This document shows positions 42,200 through 52,567 of a stretch of DNA of 64,000 nucleotides, one piece after another. How positions within the stretch are numbered: position 1 is the first letter of the stretch; the number at the start of each line of letters is the position of its first letter. Under the pieces are notes generated by a model. The model was given only the letters and a program-made list of their open reading frames with translations, ran no database searches and was not told the origin of the DNA. Source of the DNA: 14-2 sp963628035 (GTDB lineage Bacteria > Bacillota > Clostridia > Lachnospirales > Lachnospiraceae). Where the stretch lies: NCBI GenBank assembly GCA_963628035.1, contig CAVGED010000015.1:1-64000 (forward strand), read 5' to 3'. Position numbers and translations under genes: made by a program.

Positions 42200-45100
42200 C
42201 TATTCTGCTTTTTCAGTGAAGGTTTCTGCCCCCGGCTCACTCTGGGTTGTTAGCGTCATGAAATCCGGAAGGCCCTCCTTGACTTCGCGAATGCCACTCT
42301 TGACATTACCATGCACTGCATTTCCACAATTCCGATACCACAACGTTGTAATATGCAGATTCGCGTCTGTAATAGGTTTTGCAGCCGTAATGGCATACCC
42401 CTTACAACTGTCAGCCACCATATTCCGAATGGTGATGCTTGGATATGTGCTAATATCATTACTATTGTTATATATCCGCAGGCCATTCTGCTTCGTGGAA
42501 TTTAAAATAACAAGCTGATCCACCTCCAATGTATTGGCATGGTTAAGCTGGATGCCCTGATTCGTCACTGTGTCAATCCAAATCTCCGCTGCCCGCAACG
42601 TACTGTTCTTTTCCATCAGGATTCCCGTTCCGGAAGTCCCGGCTGTATTGATATTCGACACAAAAATATTGGCTCCTGGTGCACTGATGGTTCCTCCATT
42701 GTTGCGGATCCCACTAGCGGTACCAACCACATTATCCACCTTTAAGTAGCTGCCAGTGATATTCATAATGCCGGAATTCTCAATGCCATAATAGTTGCCC
42801 AGCACATCTGACACCTGGATATTAGCCGCCGTTATGGTTCCCACGTTATTGATTCCTCTTCCTGCCTTCGGGCCTGTTACCTTTATGGTTCCCGTCGCTG
42901 TCATGCTGTCTGTTGCACTCCGAATCCAGATTCCGTTACCGCCCACGTTTTTTACTGTAACATTGCCAGCTCCAAGCTTAGCGCCGCCGTTCGCCGCATA
43001 GATCCCCTGGTTTTTCACATAGGACACAGTTATATCTCCCTCCAGGCTCATAACAGTCTTATCCAGCAGAATACCGTTAAAAATAGAATTCTCAGAAGAA
43101 GTGCTGTCTGCGGCTTCCGACCCTGTGATGGTCACGCTGCCTTTTCCGGTTATGGTTCCGCCGTTCTTTACCACAATGCCACTTCCTACCGTATTGTCTG
43201 TCTTGCCATTGGCTGTTGTGGTGTAGATATTGCGGATGTCTATGACTCCATCTGCCACCAGGGTTCCGGTGTTCATAATTCCGTTTCCGGAATTGGTGTT
43301 CAGTGTAGTCGCATTATACATGGTGACATATACATGTACGCCGTCAATGATCACGTCTCCCAGAGACATCTTAGCTTTGGCCCCATTGTTATTGATGGCA
43401 TTGATATTGTTTCCGGAAATATTCTTTACCGTCAGTTGCGAATCTGCCGCTGCCAGGAAGGACCCTTTATTGTTGATGCCATGGCCTCCTGCCCCGTCAA
43501 TCATGAGGTTCGCTCCGGCATACAGGGTCACTCCATTTTCATAGGAATCTCCATCATCCTTTCCAAAGGTGCGGATCGGATTAGCTTTCATTTCAATGAT
43601 ACGGCTACTTCCGGTGAGAGTTGCCCAGCCGTCATAACGACACACAAGGCCGTTATTGGCACGCGCTACATCCAGATTTTTCACATACATGATACCTTTG
43701 TTGTAAACAGCATTCTCGCCTACACCATGTATCGCCAGGTCATAGCCGGAATAGCTTCCGTTGTCAATCTGCAGTGCCGTCTTGGGGATCGTGATCTCTT
43801 CCGCATCTTTGGATGCCGTTCCGGCAAGACTTCCGCTTGCTCCGGTCACCGCTTCGTTGTAGTCGCCCAGGGTCACATGATCCAGCATGGTCAGCTTGCC
43901 CTGATTCTTGATGGCAATCCCCTCCGCACCGGAAGCTGTGGGTGACACATGATTCACCACCAGGCCATCACCAGACAGCCTGGAACCCTTTTCCACAAAA
44001 ATCCCATAATTTTCAGCATAATCCAGGATCACATTCGTCACATTTGTAGCTGCATTGCCCCGGTTCCAGAGAGACGTGCTTGCCGCATTTAACACCGTCG
44101 TGTCATTTAAGTCCAAAATACCACCATTATTATCGATGAGATAATCATGGGTCGCCTGCGAACCATCCACCTGTACCGTATATAGCTTTGCATGACCTGT
44201 ATTATAAATAGCCTTGCTGGCCGTTCCGGTCAGCGTTAGTCCCTCCGCCTTCAATTCGCCGCTATTGTTTAAGAGCAAATCGCCCGCATTGGTCACAGTG
44301 ACATTTTTCACAATCAATGTCTTGCCATTGTAGATTCCATGCTTGCCGGCACCTATGATATCTGCGGATCCGGTGATCTTCAGTTCGCCGCTGTTCTGGA
44401 TCCCGTTAGCTGCTGCAGACGTGATGGTAAACACCGCCCCCTCCAGCGTTCCGGTATTGTTCACGCCATATCCGGAAACCCCGGACACATTGACAACTTC
44501 CAGCCGCATAGTTCCGCCATAATTGCTGATTCCATTCTGGGCAGCCTCCGCAACTGCCACCGTTCCAGTAGCAGTAAAGTCCCCGCTGTTGTATATTCCG
44601 TGGTTTTTGGAATTCAAAGCCGTCACGCCACTCACCGTCATGGTTCCCGTATTCTGGATACAGTTCATACCTTTTCCACTGCCGTCCAGTTCCACGCGGG
44701 TGGCCGTCATGGTTCCCGTGTTGCTAATCCCGTGTTCCTCTGGGTTTTTCACAGTAAATCCGGTAATATAAGCTGTGCCCTTATCATTATAAAATCCATT
44801 GTGGCTGGTTCCGTTCACCTGGACATTTTTTCCTGTCATAGTTCCCGTATTATAGATTCCGTGGTTTTTAGAGGATTTGATGGTGACATTCTCCACCGTC
44901 ATGATCCCATTGTTCTGGATTCCGTTCTTGTCCGCCCCGGTGTCGCTGATTTTTACATCTGTGAGCTTCATGTTACTCTTATTGCTGATGCCATGCTCCG
45001 CTACACTGGCAACAGTCAGATTGGATGCCGTGACACTCCCCGGAGCCTTGTTATAGATTCCATTGTTGCCCGCTCCGGTGATAATGACTTCCGTTGCCGT

Positions 45101-46858
45101 CACCTTGGATGAGTTGTTAATTCCCTGTTTCCCCGCCCCCTCAATAGCCACCTTTTTTAATATCAGCTCGTTCTTATCATCAATAATGTAAAAACCGTTG
45201 GACGCCATATTCTTCAAGGTACTATCCGCAACAGTCACTGTACCCCTGGCGATATATGCGCCATGGTTTCCAATGTTGTCCGCCTTGATGCCGGACAAAG
45301 ATGTGCTTCCTTCCTTATTCTGAAGCATATTCTTGGCTACTGCGTCAATAGTCGCTCCATCGACTACAATATTACCCTTATTATTGTATAACCCGTGACT
45401 ACCGATATTCTCCATAGAAATCTCCGTCGCCACGATTCGGCCACCGTCTGTCTGGATTCCGTTCTGTGCGATATCCTTCATAGCCACATTCTTAAGCTCC
45501 GCATAGGCTCCGGCATCCAGTTTCACCGCCGTAGAGCTCACGTCCTTGATATCGCAGTCCTGCATATACAGTTCACCGCCATACACGTACACGCCATACT
45601 TTTCTCCGGTGGTTCCGGCAATGGTCACGTCTGTTACCACTGCCTTGCCGCCACCCACCGACATAGACTTATCCTTGCACTTGTTCAGCAGGCCTCCGTT
45701 GATGGTAAGGGTTCCGCCGGCATTGGACACGTTTCCGTCCCGGCTGCCAGACACAGTCAGGTTGGTAAGCACCATATCCCCGGAGAAGTTATACACCGCG
45801 CAGGTATCACAACCCTTTGCAATAAAATCCGTTGCCGTCACTTTGCCGCCGCTATTTGCCAGACAGTACACCGCCGCCGTATCCACCATAGTTCCGCTTA
45901 ATTCCATGGCACCGGTGGTGTAATTCATGATACCGCACTCGTTCAACGTGACTTTCCCGGCATAGAGACTACCACTGTTGCAAAGACCATGGTTGCAGTT
46001 GGAGATCGTTCCTCCTGTCACCTTCGCTTCAGCTCCATCCGCAACAAGGATTCCATCCTTCGCTGCCTTGTCATTGAGTCCGCCTGTCATGGCAAAGGTT
46101 CCTGCGGCCACATATACATTGTGATTCCTTGAACTGGAAATGGTTCCACCGCTCTGGGTTGTCTGCCCTGTGGTATAGACCAGCGCTCCCGTGGAATTCC
46201 CGAATAATGTCCCTCCGGTAACAGTTAATTTTCCGTCGTTGATAACGCCGAAGGCAAGCCCGTTTTCCAGTTCTCCTCCAACGATTTCCGCCATGGCTCC
46301 CTGCGCGACCATCAGATTAACATAGCGCCCATTTGACACCACTGCCTTTTCCGTAAGGAAGAAGCTTCCGTCCTTTTCCACCAGCACGCCGTTTGTCTTT
46401 TTAACGGCATCTGCCTCCACGGAGTCCTTCATGGTTAGAGTAGCTCCGCCTTTTATCGTTAGGAGCACTGACATCCCGGAGGTATCCTCTGTCTTCACCG
46501 CCGAACAACCCTTTCCCCAACCGGTGGTATTGTTCTCCGCTTCGTTCCAATCTCCTCCCAGATCACTTTTCACCAGGATTCTGCCGCTCCCTGTCAGTAT
46601 TTTGTCTCCGTTTACGATGAGTGGTTTCGTTACGTAGATATCTCCGGTAATCTCAATGGTATCGGTGCCCTCTGCGGCCAGACGCTTCGCCAGCTCGCTG
46701 CCGCTGATGTTACTGTCGCCTGTGAACTTCCAGACCAAGAACCCGATGCAGCCGCTTAAGAAAAGCAGCAACAGGATCAGCAGCAGGATCAGACGTTTCT
46801 TTCTTCTTTTCTCATCGTTCTGCTCGCTTTCTATTACTTGCACTTCCTGTTCTTCCAT
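42200..46858 (-). CDS. Giant membrane-anchored right-handed beta-helix protein
   Basis: A 1552-aa protein. A charged N-terminus is followed by one transmembrane helix (about 21-45). The remainder is built from dozens of 20-25-residue coils of the form GIxNxGxMTxxNVTV, typical of parallel beta-helices. The coil GIYNTG/GISNKG recurs throughout, and no Cys-rich or catalytic motif is obvious. Such folds occur in polysaccharide lyases, hydrolases and adhesins. The ATG at 46858 has GGAGGAGAATCTTAC; the 24 codons upstream are rejected. It probably projects from the cell surface to bind or process glycan. Confidence 0.85.
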   Translation of the reverse strand: MEEQEVQVIESEQNDEKRRKKRLILLLILLLLFLSGCIGFLVWKFTGDSNISGSELAKRLAAEGTDTIEITGDIYVTKPLIVNGDKILTGSGRILVKSDLGGDWNEAENNTTGWGKGCSAVKTEDTSGMSVLLTIKGGATLTMKDSVEADAVKKTNGVLVEKDGSFFLTEKAVVSNGRYVNLMVAQGAMAEIVGGELENGLAFGVINDGKLTVTGGTLFGNSTGALVYTTGQTTQSGGTISSSRNHNVYVAAGTFAMTGGLNDKAAKDGILVADGAEAKVTGGTISNCNHGLCNSGSLYAGKVTLNECGIMNYTTGAMELSGTMVDTAAVYCLANSGGKVTATDFIAKGCDTCAVYNFSGDMVLTNLTVSGSRDGNVSNAGGTLTINGGLLNKCKDKSMSVGGGKAVVTDVTIAGTTGEKYGVYVYGGELYMQDCDIKDVSSTAVKLDAGAYAELKNVAMKDIAQNGIQTDGGRIVATEISMENIGSHGLYNNKGNIVVDGATIDAVAKNMLQNKEGSTSLSGIKADNIGNHGAYIARGTVTVADSTLKNMASNGFYIIDDKNELILKKVAIEGAGKQGINNSSKVTATEVIITGAGNNGIYNKAPGSVTASNLTVASVAEHGISNKSNMKLTDVKISDTGADKNGIQNNGIMTVENVTIKSSKNHGIYNTGTMTGKNVQVNGTSHNGFYNDKGTAYITGFTVKNPEEHGISNTGTMTATRVELDGSGKGMNCIQNTGTMTVSGVTALNSKNHGIYNSGDFTATGTVAVAEAAQNGISNYGGTMRLEVVNVSGVSGYGVNNTGTLEGAVFTITSAAANGIQNSGELKITGSADIIGAGKHGIYNGKTLIVKNVTVTNAGDLLLNNSGELKAEGLTLTGTASKAIYNTGHAKLYTVQVDGSQATHDYLIDNNGGILDLNDTTVLNAASTSLWNRGNAATNVTNVILDYAENYGIFVEKGSRLSGDGLVVNHVSPTASGAEGIAIKNQGKLTMLDHVTLGDYNEAVTGASGSLAGTASKDAEEITIPKTALQIDNGSYSGYDLAIHGVGENAVYNKGIMYVKNLDVARANNGLVCRYDGWATLTGSSRIIEMKANPIRTFGKDDGDSYENGVTLYAGANLMIDGAGGHGINNKGSFLAAADSQLTVKNISGNNINAINNNGAKAKMSLGDVIIDGVHVYVTMYNATTLNTNSGNGIMNTGTLVADGVIDIRNIYTTTANGKTDNTVGSGIVVKNGGTITGKGSVTITGSEAADSTSSENSIFNGILLDKTVMSLEGDITVSYVKNQGIYAANGGAKLGAGNVTVKNVGGNGIWIRSATDSMTATGTIKVTGPKAGRGINNVGTITAANIQVSDVLGNYYGIENSGIMNITGSYLKVDNVVGTASGIRNNGGTISAPGANIFVSNINTAGTSGTGILMEKNSTLRAAEIWIDTVTNQGIQLNHANTLEVDQLVILNSTKQNGLRIYNNSNDISTYPSITIRNMVADSCKGYAITAAKPITDANLHITTLWYRNCGNAVHGNVKSGIREVKEGLPDFMTLTTQSEPGAETFTEKAE

Positions 46859-46899
46859 GTAAGATTCTCCTCCTTCTTCTTGCTCTCCGTTTTGCAAAT

Positions 46900-47886
46900 T
46901 CAATAATACAGCTCTGCCTGTATCGGGCAATGATCAGAGATATGCTCTCCGTCGTAGCGGTCATCTACCACCTCAAAGATCTTGGCTGCCATATTCTCTG
47001 ACTGGAAGAGATAGTCACCAAATGCATAATTTCCTTCCTCACGCTTGCCCCAGTTGTTGAAGGAACCGCTTGTGGTAGTCTCTGCCGCTTGAAAGCGTAC
47101 GTCCGGATAGCCTCCCTCCGTAATGGCATGGTAAGCGGCATCGGTAATGCTCATGTTCCAATCACCGCCCAATATGGCCGGACGCTCACCACGAAGTTCC
47201 GTTACCATCTGAGCCGTCAGTTTGCAGGAGTTGGTCCGAACCATATCATTCTCCGGGTCAGTGTGGATATCCAATGCCAGGAACTCTCCGCCCGTCTTCT
47301 TATCCTTAAGGATCACCCAGTTTACGCATCGCGGAAAGTTGCTGATGGTTCCGTCCGTCCATGCTGCGGAATATACCTCCGGCGTGGAAGACAGCCAGTA
47401 GTGTCCGCTGTCCACAAGGTCGTATTTTTCTGTTTTCCATAAAACCGGTGCAAACTGTTCTCCGCTCTTAAGCCCCGCTTCGCTCAGTTCTCCGCCATAG
47501 CGACCGTAGCCGTAATAGCTGTACCCATTCTCTGTCATAAATGCCTGGACATAGGGGATCCAGTCTGTGCTGACTTCCTGGAGCATAAGCACATCCGGGT
47601 CGTTCTTTAAGACGAGATCCCAGATCTTGCCTACCCGCTCCTCCACAACGTCTTGATAGTAGACGTTGTAGCTCATAACCTTTACTTGATTCTTGTATTG
47701 TTCCATATCATTCTCCACCGGAACGTTCATATTGTCGTTTTTCGTTCCATTTTCATTATCATCAATTTTAGTCTCCGAATCCGATGTTCCGCTCTGGCCC
47801 TGCTGACTGTCCTTCGGTGCGCCACAACCTGTGAAGCACAGAGTCAATGCCACGAAAACAACGATAAAGCGTAATCTTTTTTTCAT
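46900..47886 (-). CDS. Lipoprotein of the endonuclease/exonuclease/phosphatase (EEP) fold
   Basis: A 328-aa protein with a lipoprotein signal (MKKRLRFIVVFVALTLCFTG, then Cys). The EEP domain has VMSYNVYYQD, DVLMLQEVS (metal Glu), GGDWNMSI and the final SDHCPIQAEL (Asp-His pair). The fold includes DNases, sphingomyelinases and inositol phosphatases; outside the cell a phosphodiesterase on a glycan or lipid is plausible. AAAAGGAGGCAGAAC precedes the ATG at 47886, which is chosen over 47907. Confidence 0.87.
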   Translation of the reverse strand: MKKRLRFIVVFVALTLCFTGCGAPKDSQQGQSGTSDSETKIDDNENGTKNDNMNVPVENDMEQYKNQVKVMSYNVYYQDVVEERVGKIWDLVLKNDPDVLMLQEVSTDWIPYVQAFMTENGYSYYGYGRYGGELSEAGLKSGEQFAPVLWKTEKYDLVDSGHYWLSSTPEVYSAAWTDGTISNFPRCVNWVILKDKKTGGEFLALDIHTDPENDMVRTNSCKLTAQMVTELRGERPAILGGDWNMSITDAAYHAITEGGYPDVRFQAAETTTSGSFNNWGKREEGNYAFGDYLFQSENMAAKIFEVVDDRYDGEHISDHCPIQAELYY

Positions 47887-47909
47887 GTTCTGCCTCCTTT
47901 TCATCAACG

Positions 47910-48803
47910 CTATCCTTTCAACGACCCCATCATAATGCCCTTTTTGAATGACTTCTGCACCAACAGATATGCGATCAGCATAGGCAGGGTAGACACCACG
48001 ATAATGCCGTATTTCAGGCTTTCATAGATGAGCTGATCCGATATGGTGTTGCCGCTGCTCATTCCATCCATGCTGCCTAATACCAGGATCCTTCTTAAGA
48101 AAATCTGTAAAGGCATGAGCTGGTCATCAGACAGGTAGATCAATGCGCTGAAGTAGGCGTTCCAGTGACCTGACATGTAATAGATTGTCAACACCCCCAG
48201 GATAGAGCCGGATAAGGGCAACACGATTTTCCTTAAAATTTGCCACTGACTGGCTCCTTCCATGTATGCTGCCTCCGTCAGTTCCTCCGGAACGGAATGA
48301 ATGAAATAGTTCCGCATGATCAGGAAGTTGGTGACGCTGATAGCCGAGGGGATGAACATGACCCAGGGCGTGTTCAGCATGTGCAGACTGTTCAGATTCA
48401 GGTAGGTGGGAATCATACCTCCGCCGAAAAACATGGTGAATGTCACAAACATGGTCAACACGTTTCTTCCCCGCAGGTTCTTCTTAGACAACGGGTAGGC
48501 TGCAAACACCGTCAGAACCATATTATACAGTGTTCCTACCACCGAGTAGAAGATGGTGTTGCGATAGCCTGTCATAATGTTCTTATTTTTAAATATGTAG
48601 CGATAGGCGTCCAGGGTGAAGCCCTTAGGGAACAGCGTCACATTCCCGGCTAAGAGCTCCTGAGGATCCGAAAAGGACGCGCTCAGCACAAAGATCAGCG
48701 GATACAGCCACAACAGCGCTGTGACGATTGCCACCGTGTAGACAATGACAACATAAATCGTATCCGTGCTGAATTTCATTCTCCTTCTTTTCTTTCTTTT
48801 CAC
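47910..48803 (-). CDS. Carbohydrate ABC transporter permease, LplC/MalG type
   Basis: A 297-aa inner-membrane permease with six transmembrane helices and the EAA loop EAAYMEGASQWQILRKIVLPL that contacts the ATPase. AAGGAGGAAGCAC fixes the GTG at 48803 as the start. It ends 23 bp before the EEP gene start. With the next permease and the solute-binding protein it forms an importer of the LplABC type. No ATPase gene is present, as is usual where a shared MsmK-like ATPase is used. Confidence 0.9.
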   Translation of the reverse strand: MKRKKRRRMKFSTDTIYVVIVYTVAIVTALLWLYPLIFVLSASFSDPQELLAGNVTLFPKGFTLDAYRYIFKNKNIMTGYRNTIFYSVVGTLYNMVLTVFAAYPLSKKNLRGRNVLTMFVTFTMFFGGGMIPTYLNLNSLHMLNTPWVMFIPSAISVTNFLIMRNYFIHSVPEELTEAAYMEGASQWQILRKIVLPLSGSILGVLTIYYMSGHWNAYFSALIYLSDDQLMPLQIFLRRILVLGSMDGMSSGNTISDQLIYESLKYGIIVVSTLPMLIAYLLVQKSFKKGIMMGSLKG

Positions 48804-48820
48804 GTGCTTCCTCCTTATTG

Positions 48821-49774
48821 TTACCACAAGCTCACATCGCTCTTCTTCTTTGCAATCCAGTTCACCAACAGCAGCACCGTCACATTGATCACCGAATTGA
48901 ACAGTCCAATGGCTGTGGCGTAGTCATACTGCTGAGCCGAGATTCCACGGTCATACACGAAGGTGGAGATGATCTGGGATACGCTCGTGTTTGTGGATGT
49001 CTGCATCAACAGCACCTTTTCATAGCCAACGCTCATAATATGACCGCATTTTAAGATCAACTGGATCACGATGGTCGGCACGATACATGGGATGGTGATC
49101 CTGGTCAGTTGCTTCCACCGACTGGCCCCATCCACCTTAGCTGCCTCGTAGAGCTCCTGGTCAATGGCCGTCAAGGCAGACAAGTAGATGGCTGCGCTCC
49201 AGCCGGTGTTCTGCCACAGGCCGGAGATGATGTACATTGGCCGAAAATATTCTGGCATCCGGGTAAAGTAGATTCCTTCCTCGATGATGCCCAGGTTCTG
49301 GAGCAGGATGTTCACAATGCCCGTTGTTGGGGACAGGAATGCCTGCATCATACCCACCACCACTACCGTGGATACAAAGTGAGGCGCGAAGAACACGGTC
49401 TGCAAGGCGCTGTTCAGCCTTTTTACACGAATCTCGTTGAGCACAAGGGCCAGGCAGATACTTAAGGGGAAGGAAAACGCCAGGCTCAAAAGACTTAAAA
49501 TCAGCGTGTTCCCCAGTATCTTCCAGAAATTATAGGCTTCAAAAAAACGGATGAAGTGCTCAAAACCCGCCCAGGCACTGCCCCATATTCCATCCCGGAT
49601 GGTGAAATTCTTAAATGCAATCTGTATCCCCGCCATTGGAATGTAATGGAATATCACAAAGTTGGCGATAACCGGAATCAGCAGTAGGTATAGCTGCCAG
49701 TACCGCTGCAGGGAGATCTTCCATAAGTGGACGGAAACACTGATCCGCCCTTTTTTAGCATTCTTTTCTTTCAT
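48821..49774 (-). CDS. Carbohydrate ABC transporter permease, LplB/MalF type
   Basis: A 317-aa permease with six transmembrane helices and the EAA loop ELYEAAKVDGASRWKQLTRI. ACGGAGAACTAT precedes the ATG. The N-terminal segment YLLLIPVIANFVIFHYIPM is typical of LplB proteins, which import oligosaccharides. It lies between the solute-binding protein and the LplC-type permease. Confidence 0.91.
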   Translation of the reverse strand: MKEKNAKKGRISVSVHLWKISLQRYWQLYLLLIPVIANFVIFHYIPMAGIQIAFKNFTIRDGIWGSAWAGFEHFIRFFEAYNFWKILGNTLILSLLSLAFSFPLSICLALVLNEIRVKRLNSALQTVFFAPHFVSTVVVVGMMQAFLSPTTGIVNILLQNLGIIEEGIYFTRMPEYFRPMYIISGLWQNTGWSAAIYLSALTAIDQELYEAAKVDGASRWKQLTRITIPCIVPTIVIQLILKCGHIMSVGYEKVLLMQTSTNTSVSQIISTFVYDRGISAQQYDYATAIGLFNSVINVTVLLLVNWIAKKKSDVSLW

Positions 49775-49788
49775 ATAGTTCTCCGTTC

Positions 49789-51489
49789 CTACTTATACTC
49801 GTTCTGGGTATGGTAGCCTTCCTTAAAGCCACTGTCATAGGCCCGCTGTAAGGCCGTCTCATAGACCTCCAACACATCCTTCACTCCCATGCTTTCAATC
49901 GTGCGCACATACTGATCCCAACTGTCATCCGTCAACTCCGTAGTCCCCATGATCCAAGCGTCACGCATGGAAGCCACATAGGCATCGATGTCCTTCTTCT
50001 GATCCTCGATGATACGCTGCTCCTTGGTATTGAAGGTGAAACTGGGCCAGGCGATAACGCAGTCACCAATGAGGGCATTGGCCGCCTCCAGAGCGATGCC
50101 TTTATTGTCATCAGCACTGTTATAGGGTACCTTGGTCATGGTAGGTGTGTGTCCGTAGCCGTAGAGGCTAACATACACGGCACAGCCATCGTAGGAGTTG
50201 GATCCGGAGTAATAGTCCGCCAGTACCGCATCCGTGAATTTATAGGTACCGTCCGCCTGGGTCTCATAGGTCACTCCCTCGTCCCCATAATAGAAGAACA
50301 GGGAACCCTCATCGCTGTAGAAATAATCCGCCCAGCGCAAGGCCACCTCCGGATACTTACATGCCGTGGTAATGATGTAGGCCCCGGTGTCCCCCAGACT
50401 ATTGATCCCGTAATAATCCTTGTCACCACCCGATCCCTCCATGACACCGTCCAGGTAAGTATATTTCTGCTGTACACTCTCACCCACCATGCATAGGTTG
50501 GTGTAGGCGAATACGCCACAGACGTCGTTATTTAGATAGTTTCCAAGATTTCCCTCTGTGAAATCAAAGTATTCCTGATTCAGAAGTCCTTCCGCATACA
50601 GCTTGTGAACCCATTCCACCCACTGACGGAAACCGTCGCTGGTGGCAAAGAACCGTACCTTCTCATTCTCTTCATCCCAGTCGATGTAGCCGTTATTCCG
50701 CCCTCGGTTGCCAATTCCGAACAGACCGTAGGTAGTAAACTGCAAATGGTTGGGACTTAAATACAGCCCCACCTCATCTGCCATACCATTGCCGTTTGGA
50801 TCTCCGTTTTTGAACTTATCCAGCACGTTATAAAACTCGTCTGCCGTGGTGGGAGTGGAGAGCCCCAGCTTCGTCAGCCATTCTTTATTAAAAAACATTT
50901 TGCTAGCCAAAGTGGAACCGGTGGAATTCCGCACCATCCCTAAGGAATACACGCTGCCGTCCGGCATCATGGATGAAGATAAGATTTCCGGGTACTTCTG
51001 GCACAGTGCCCAGTAGTTGGGGGCATAGTTTTTCAACAGGTCGCCCTCCATCAAGTTCAGGAAATACCCTTGCTCCCCGTATTTCAGTTGAGATGAATTG
51101 GACGTGCCGCCTTTTAAGATAATGTCCGGCAATTCCCCGGTAGTGAGTTTTAAGGCCAGTTGATCCGCGAAAGCGTCCGAGGATACCTCCTCCCATTCGA
51201 TATGTACGCCTGTTTTTTTCTCATAAGCGTCCACAAAGTATACGTCGTGGATGCTGTTCATGTTGGAATACATGGTTCCGTTGACAATCATGACCTTCAG
51301 GGTGATATCTGTCCCCTCCTTCACGATAGGGAACTGGGAATCTGTGTTCAGGTAGTCCGGTACTCCCTCAGAAACATTATTCCCCTTGTTTGCATTATTG
51401 CCATCCTTGTTTCCTCCGTTGCCACCGCAGCCCATAAGTCCAACAGCCAGGCTCAGTGCCACAAACAGCGTCAATGTTCTCTTCTTCAT
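49789..51489 (-). CDS. Extracellular solute-binding lipoprotein, LplA type
   Basis: A 566-aa lipoprotein (MKKRTLTLFVALSLAVGLMG, then Cys) of the large family 1 binding proteins paired with LplB/LplC. The long size suggests an oligosaccharide or a complex ligand. The linker after the lipid Cys is Gly/Asn-rich. AGGAGGTCTATC fixes the start at 51489. It is the second gene of the glycan operon, after the GDPD gene. Confidence 0.91.
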   Translation of the reverse strand: MKKRTLTLFVALSLAVGLMGCGGNGGNKDGNNANKGNNVSEGVPDYLNTDSQFPIVKEGTDITLKVMIVNGTMYSNMNSIHDVYFVDAYEKKTGVHIEWEEVSSDAFADQLALKLTTGELPDIILKGGTSNSSQLKYGEQGYFLNLMEGDLLKNYAPNYWALCQKYPEILSSSMMPDGSVYSLGMVRNSTGSTLASKMFFNKEWLTKLGLSTPTTADEFYNVLDKFKNGDPNGNGMADEVGLYLSPNHLQFTTYGLFGIGNRGRNNGYIDWDEENEKVRFFATSDGFRQWVEWVHKLYAEGLLNQEYFDFTEGNLGNYLNNDVCGVFAYTNLCMVGESVQQKYTYLDGVMEGSGGDKDYYGINSLGDTGAYIITTACKYPEVALRWADYFYSDEGSLFFYYGDEGVTYETQADGTYKFTDAVLADYYSGSNSYDGCAVYVSLYGYGHTPTMTKVPYNSADDNKGIALEAANALIGDCVIAWPSFTFNTKEQRIIEDQKKDIDAYVASMRDAWIMGTTELTDDSWDQYVRTIESMGVKDVLEVYETALQRAYDSGFKEGYHTQNEYK

Positions 51490-51508
51490 GATAGACCTCC
51501 TTTTATTG

Positions 51509-52372
51509 CTATTCATTTATTGTAATCCTTCTTTCCGATTGTCCGGTTCGATCCGCCAGATATTGCTTTAAGGGCAGCACCCAGTCAGTCTGGATAATGT
51601 CAAATCCTCGATCCAATATCCAGCCCCAGCCATGATCGGGGCTCCCGGTCACTGCCACATCATCTGTGTGACCGCCGGACAACTGACTCTTGTAGGAATA
51701 TAAAATTGCATTGCACCACAGCACTCGTCTCCGTTCATGGTGACGTCTTATGTATTCTTCGGAAGCCAGCGGCGAATCCTCCGACGCAAACACAACTTCC
51801 GCGCCCACAAAGTTCAAATTCATCTGCTCCAACTGCCCGGTCAGCTCGTCCTTTTCCTTATAAATCGGCATAAACATCATATCCGGTGCCAGCGCCTCCA
51901 TCTGCTGCGCATACGTAAGCTTCGCCGGAGCCTTGATCAGCACCTGCCGTTCCATCCCGTGACGCCTTACCAGCCGGGTCATCTCCGGTAGGCAGTCCCA
52001 GCCATGATCCAGATTAATAAAACAACGCCCCTTGTAAGTCTCCAGAAACTCCTCCAGTGACGGAAGGTGATACTCCGTGGCCGCCCGATCAAAATTCACA
52101 TAACGAAGCTCCCGTATTTCCTTCCCGGTCATCTGTTCCAGATGGATATCCAGGTTCAGATGCTTCCGCTCCTGGCTCGGATGGAAGATAAACAATTCCC
52201 CGTCTGCACTGACAGTCACATCCGTCTCCAGCATATCAGCTCCCTGAGCCAAGGCAGCTTCGAAGGCCTGTATGGTATTGAAGGGAATATTCCCGCCGGA
52301 CACTCCTCTATGCGCAGCGATCAGAACACCCTTCTCCCTTCGTGCTTTTTGCAATTCATTTTCATATTCCAT
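51509..52372 (-). CDS. Glycerophosphodiester phosphodiesterase family protein
   Basis: A 287-aa GDPD TIM-barrel enzyme. AAHRGVSGGN (catalytic His), MLETDVTVSADGELFIFHP and the late WILDRGFDIIQTDW are family signatures. There is no signal peptide, so it acts inside the cell, cleaving glycerophosphodiesters to sn-glycerol-3-phosphate and an alcohol. Being first in the glycan operon, it may process an imported glycerophosphate-linked sugar (inference). AAGGAGG lies about 13 nt before the ATG. Confidence 0.88.
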   Translation of the reverse strand: MEYENELQKARREKGVLIAAHRGVSGGNIPFNTIQAFEAALAQGADMLETDVTVSADGELFIFHPSQERKHLNLDIHLEQMTGKEIRELRYVNFDRAATEYHLPSLEEFLETYKGRCFINLDHGWDCLPEMTRLVRRHGMERQVLIKAPAKLTYAQQMEALAPDMMFMPIYKEKDELTGQLEQMNLNFVGAEVVFASEDSPLASEEYIRRHHERRRVLWCNAILYSYKSQLSGGHTDDVAVTGSPDHGWGWILDRGFDIIQTDWVLPLKQYLADRTGQSERRITINE

Positions 52373-52567
52373 TGGTTCTGTCTTACCTCCTTCAGTAACA
52401 TTTTGCTAAACAAGGTTTGCTTTTTCATAACCATTTTCCCATTCTCAGGCATTGCTTTTCAGGATTTTTCACTTATTTTCCAGTATTTAGCAATCCTTTT
52501 TCTCACATTTCAAACATTCTTTTCCAAACTTTGTTTTTATTTTATTCTATTATTTTAAAAAAAGCCA

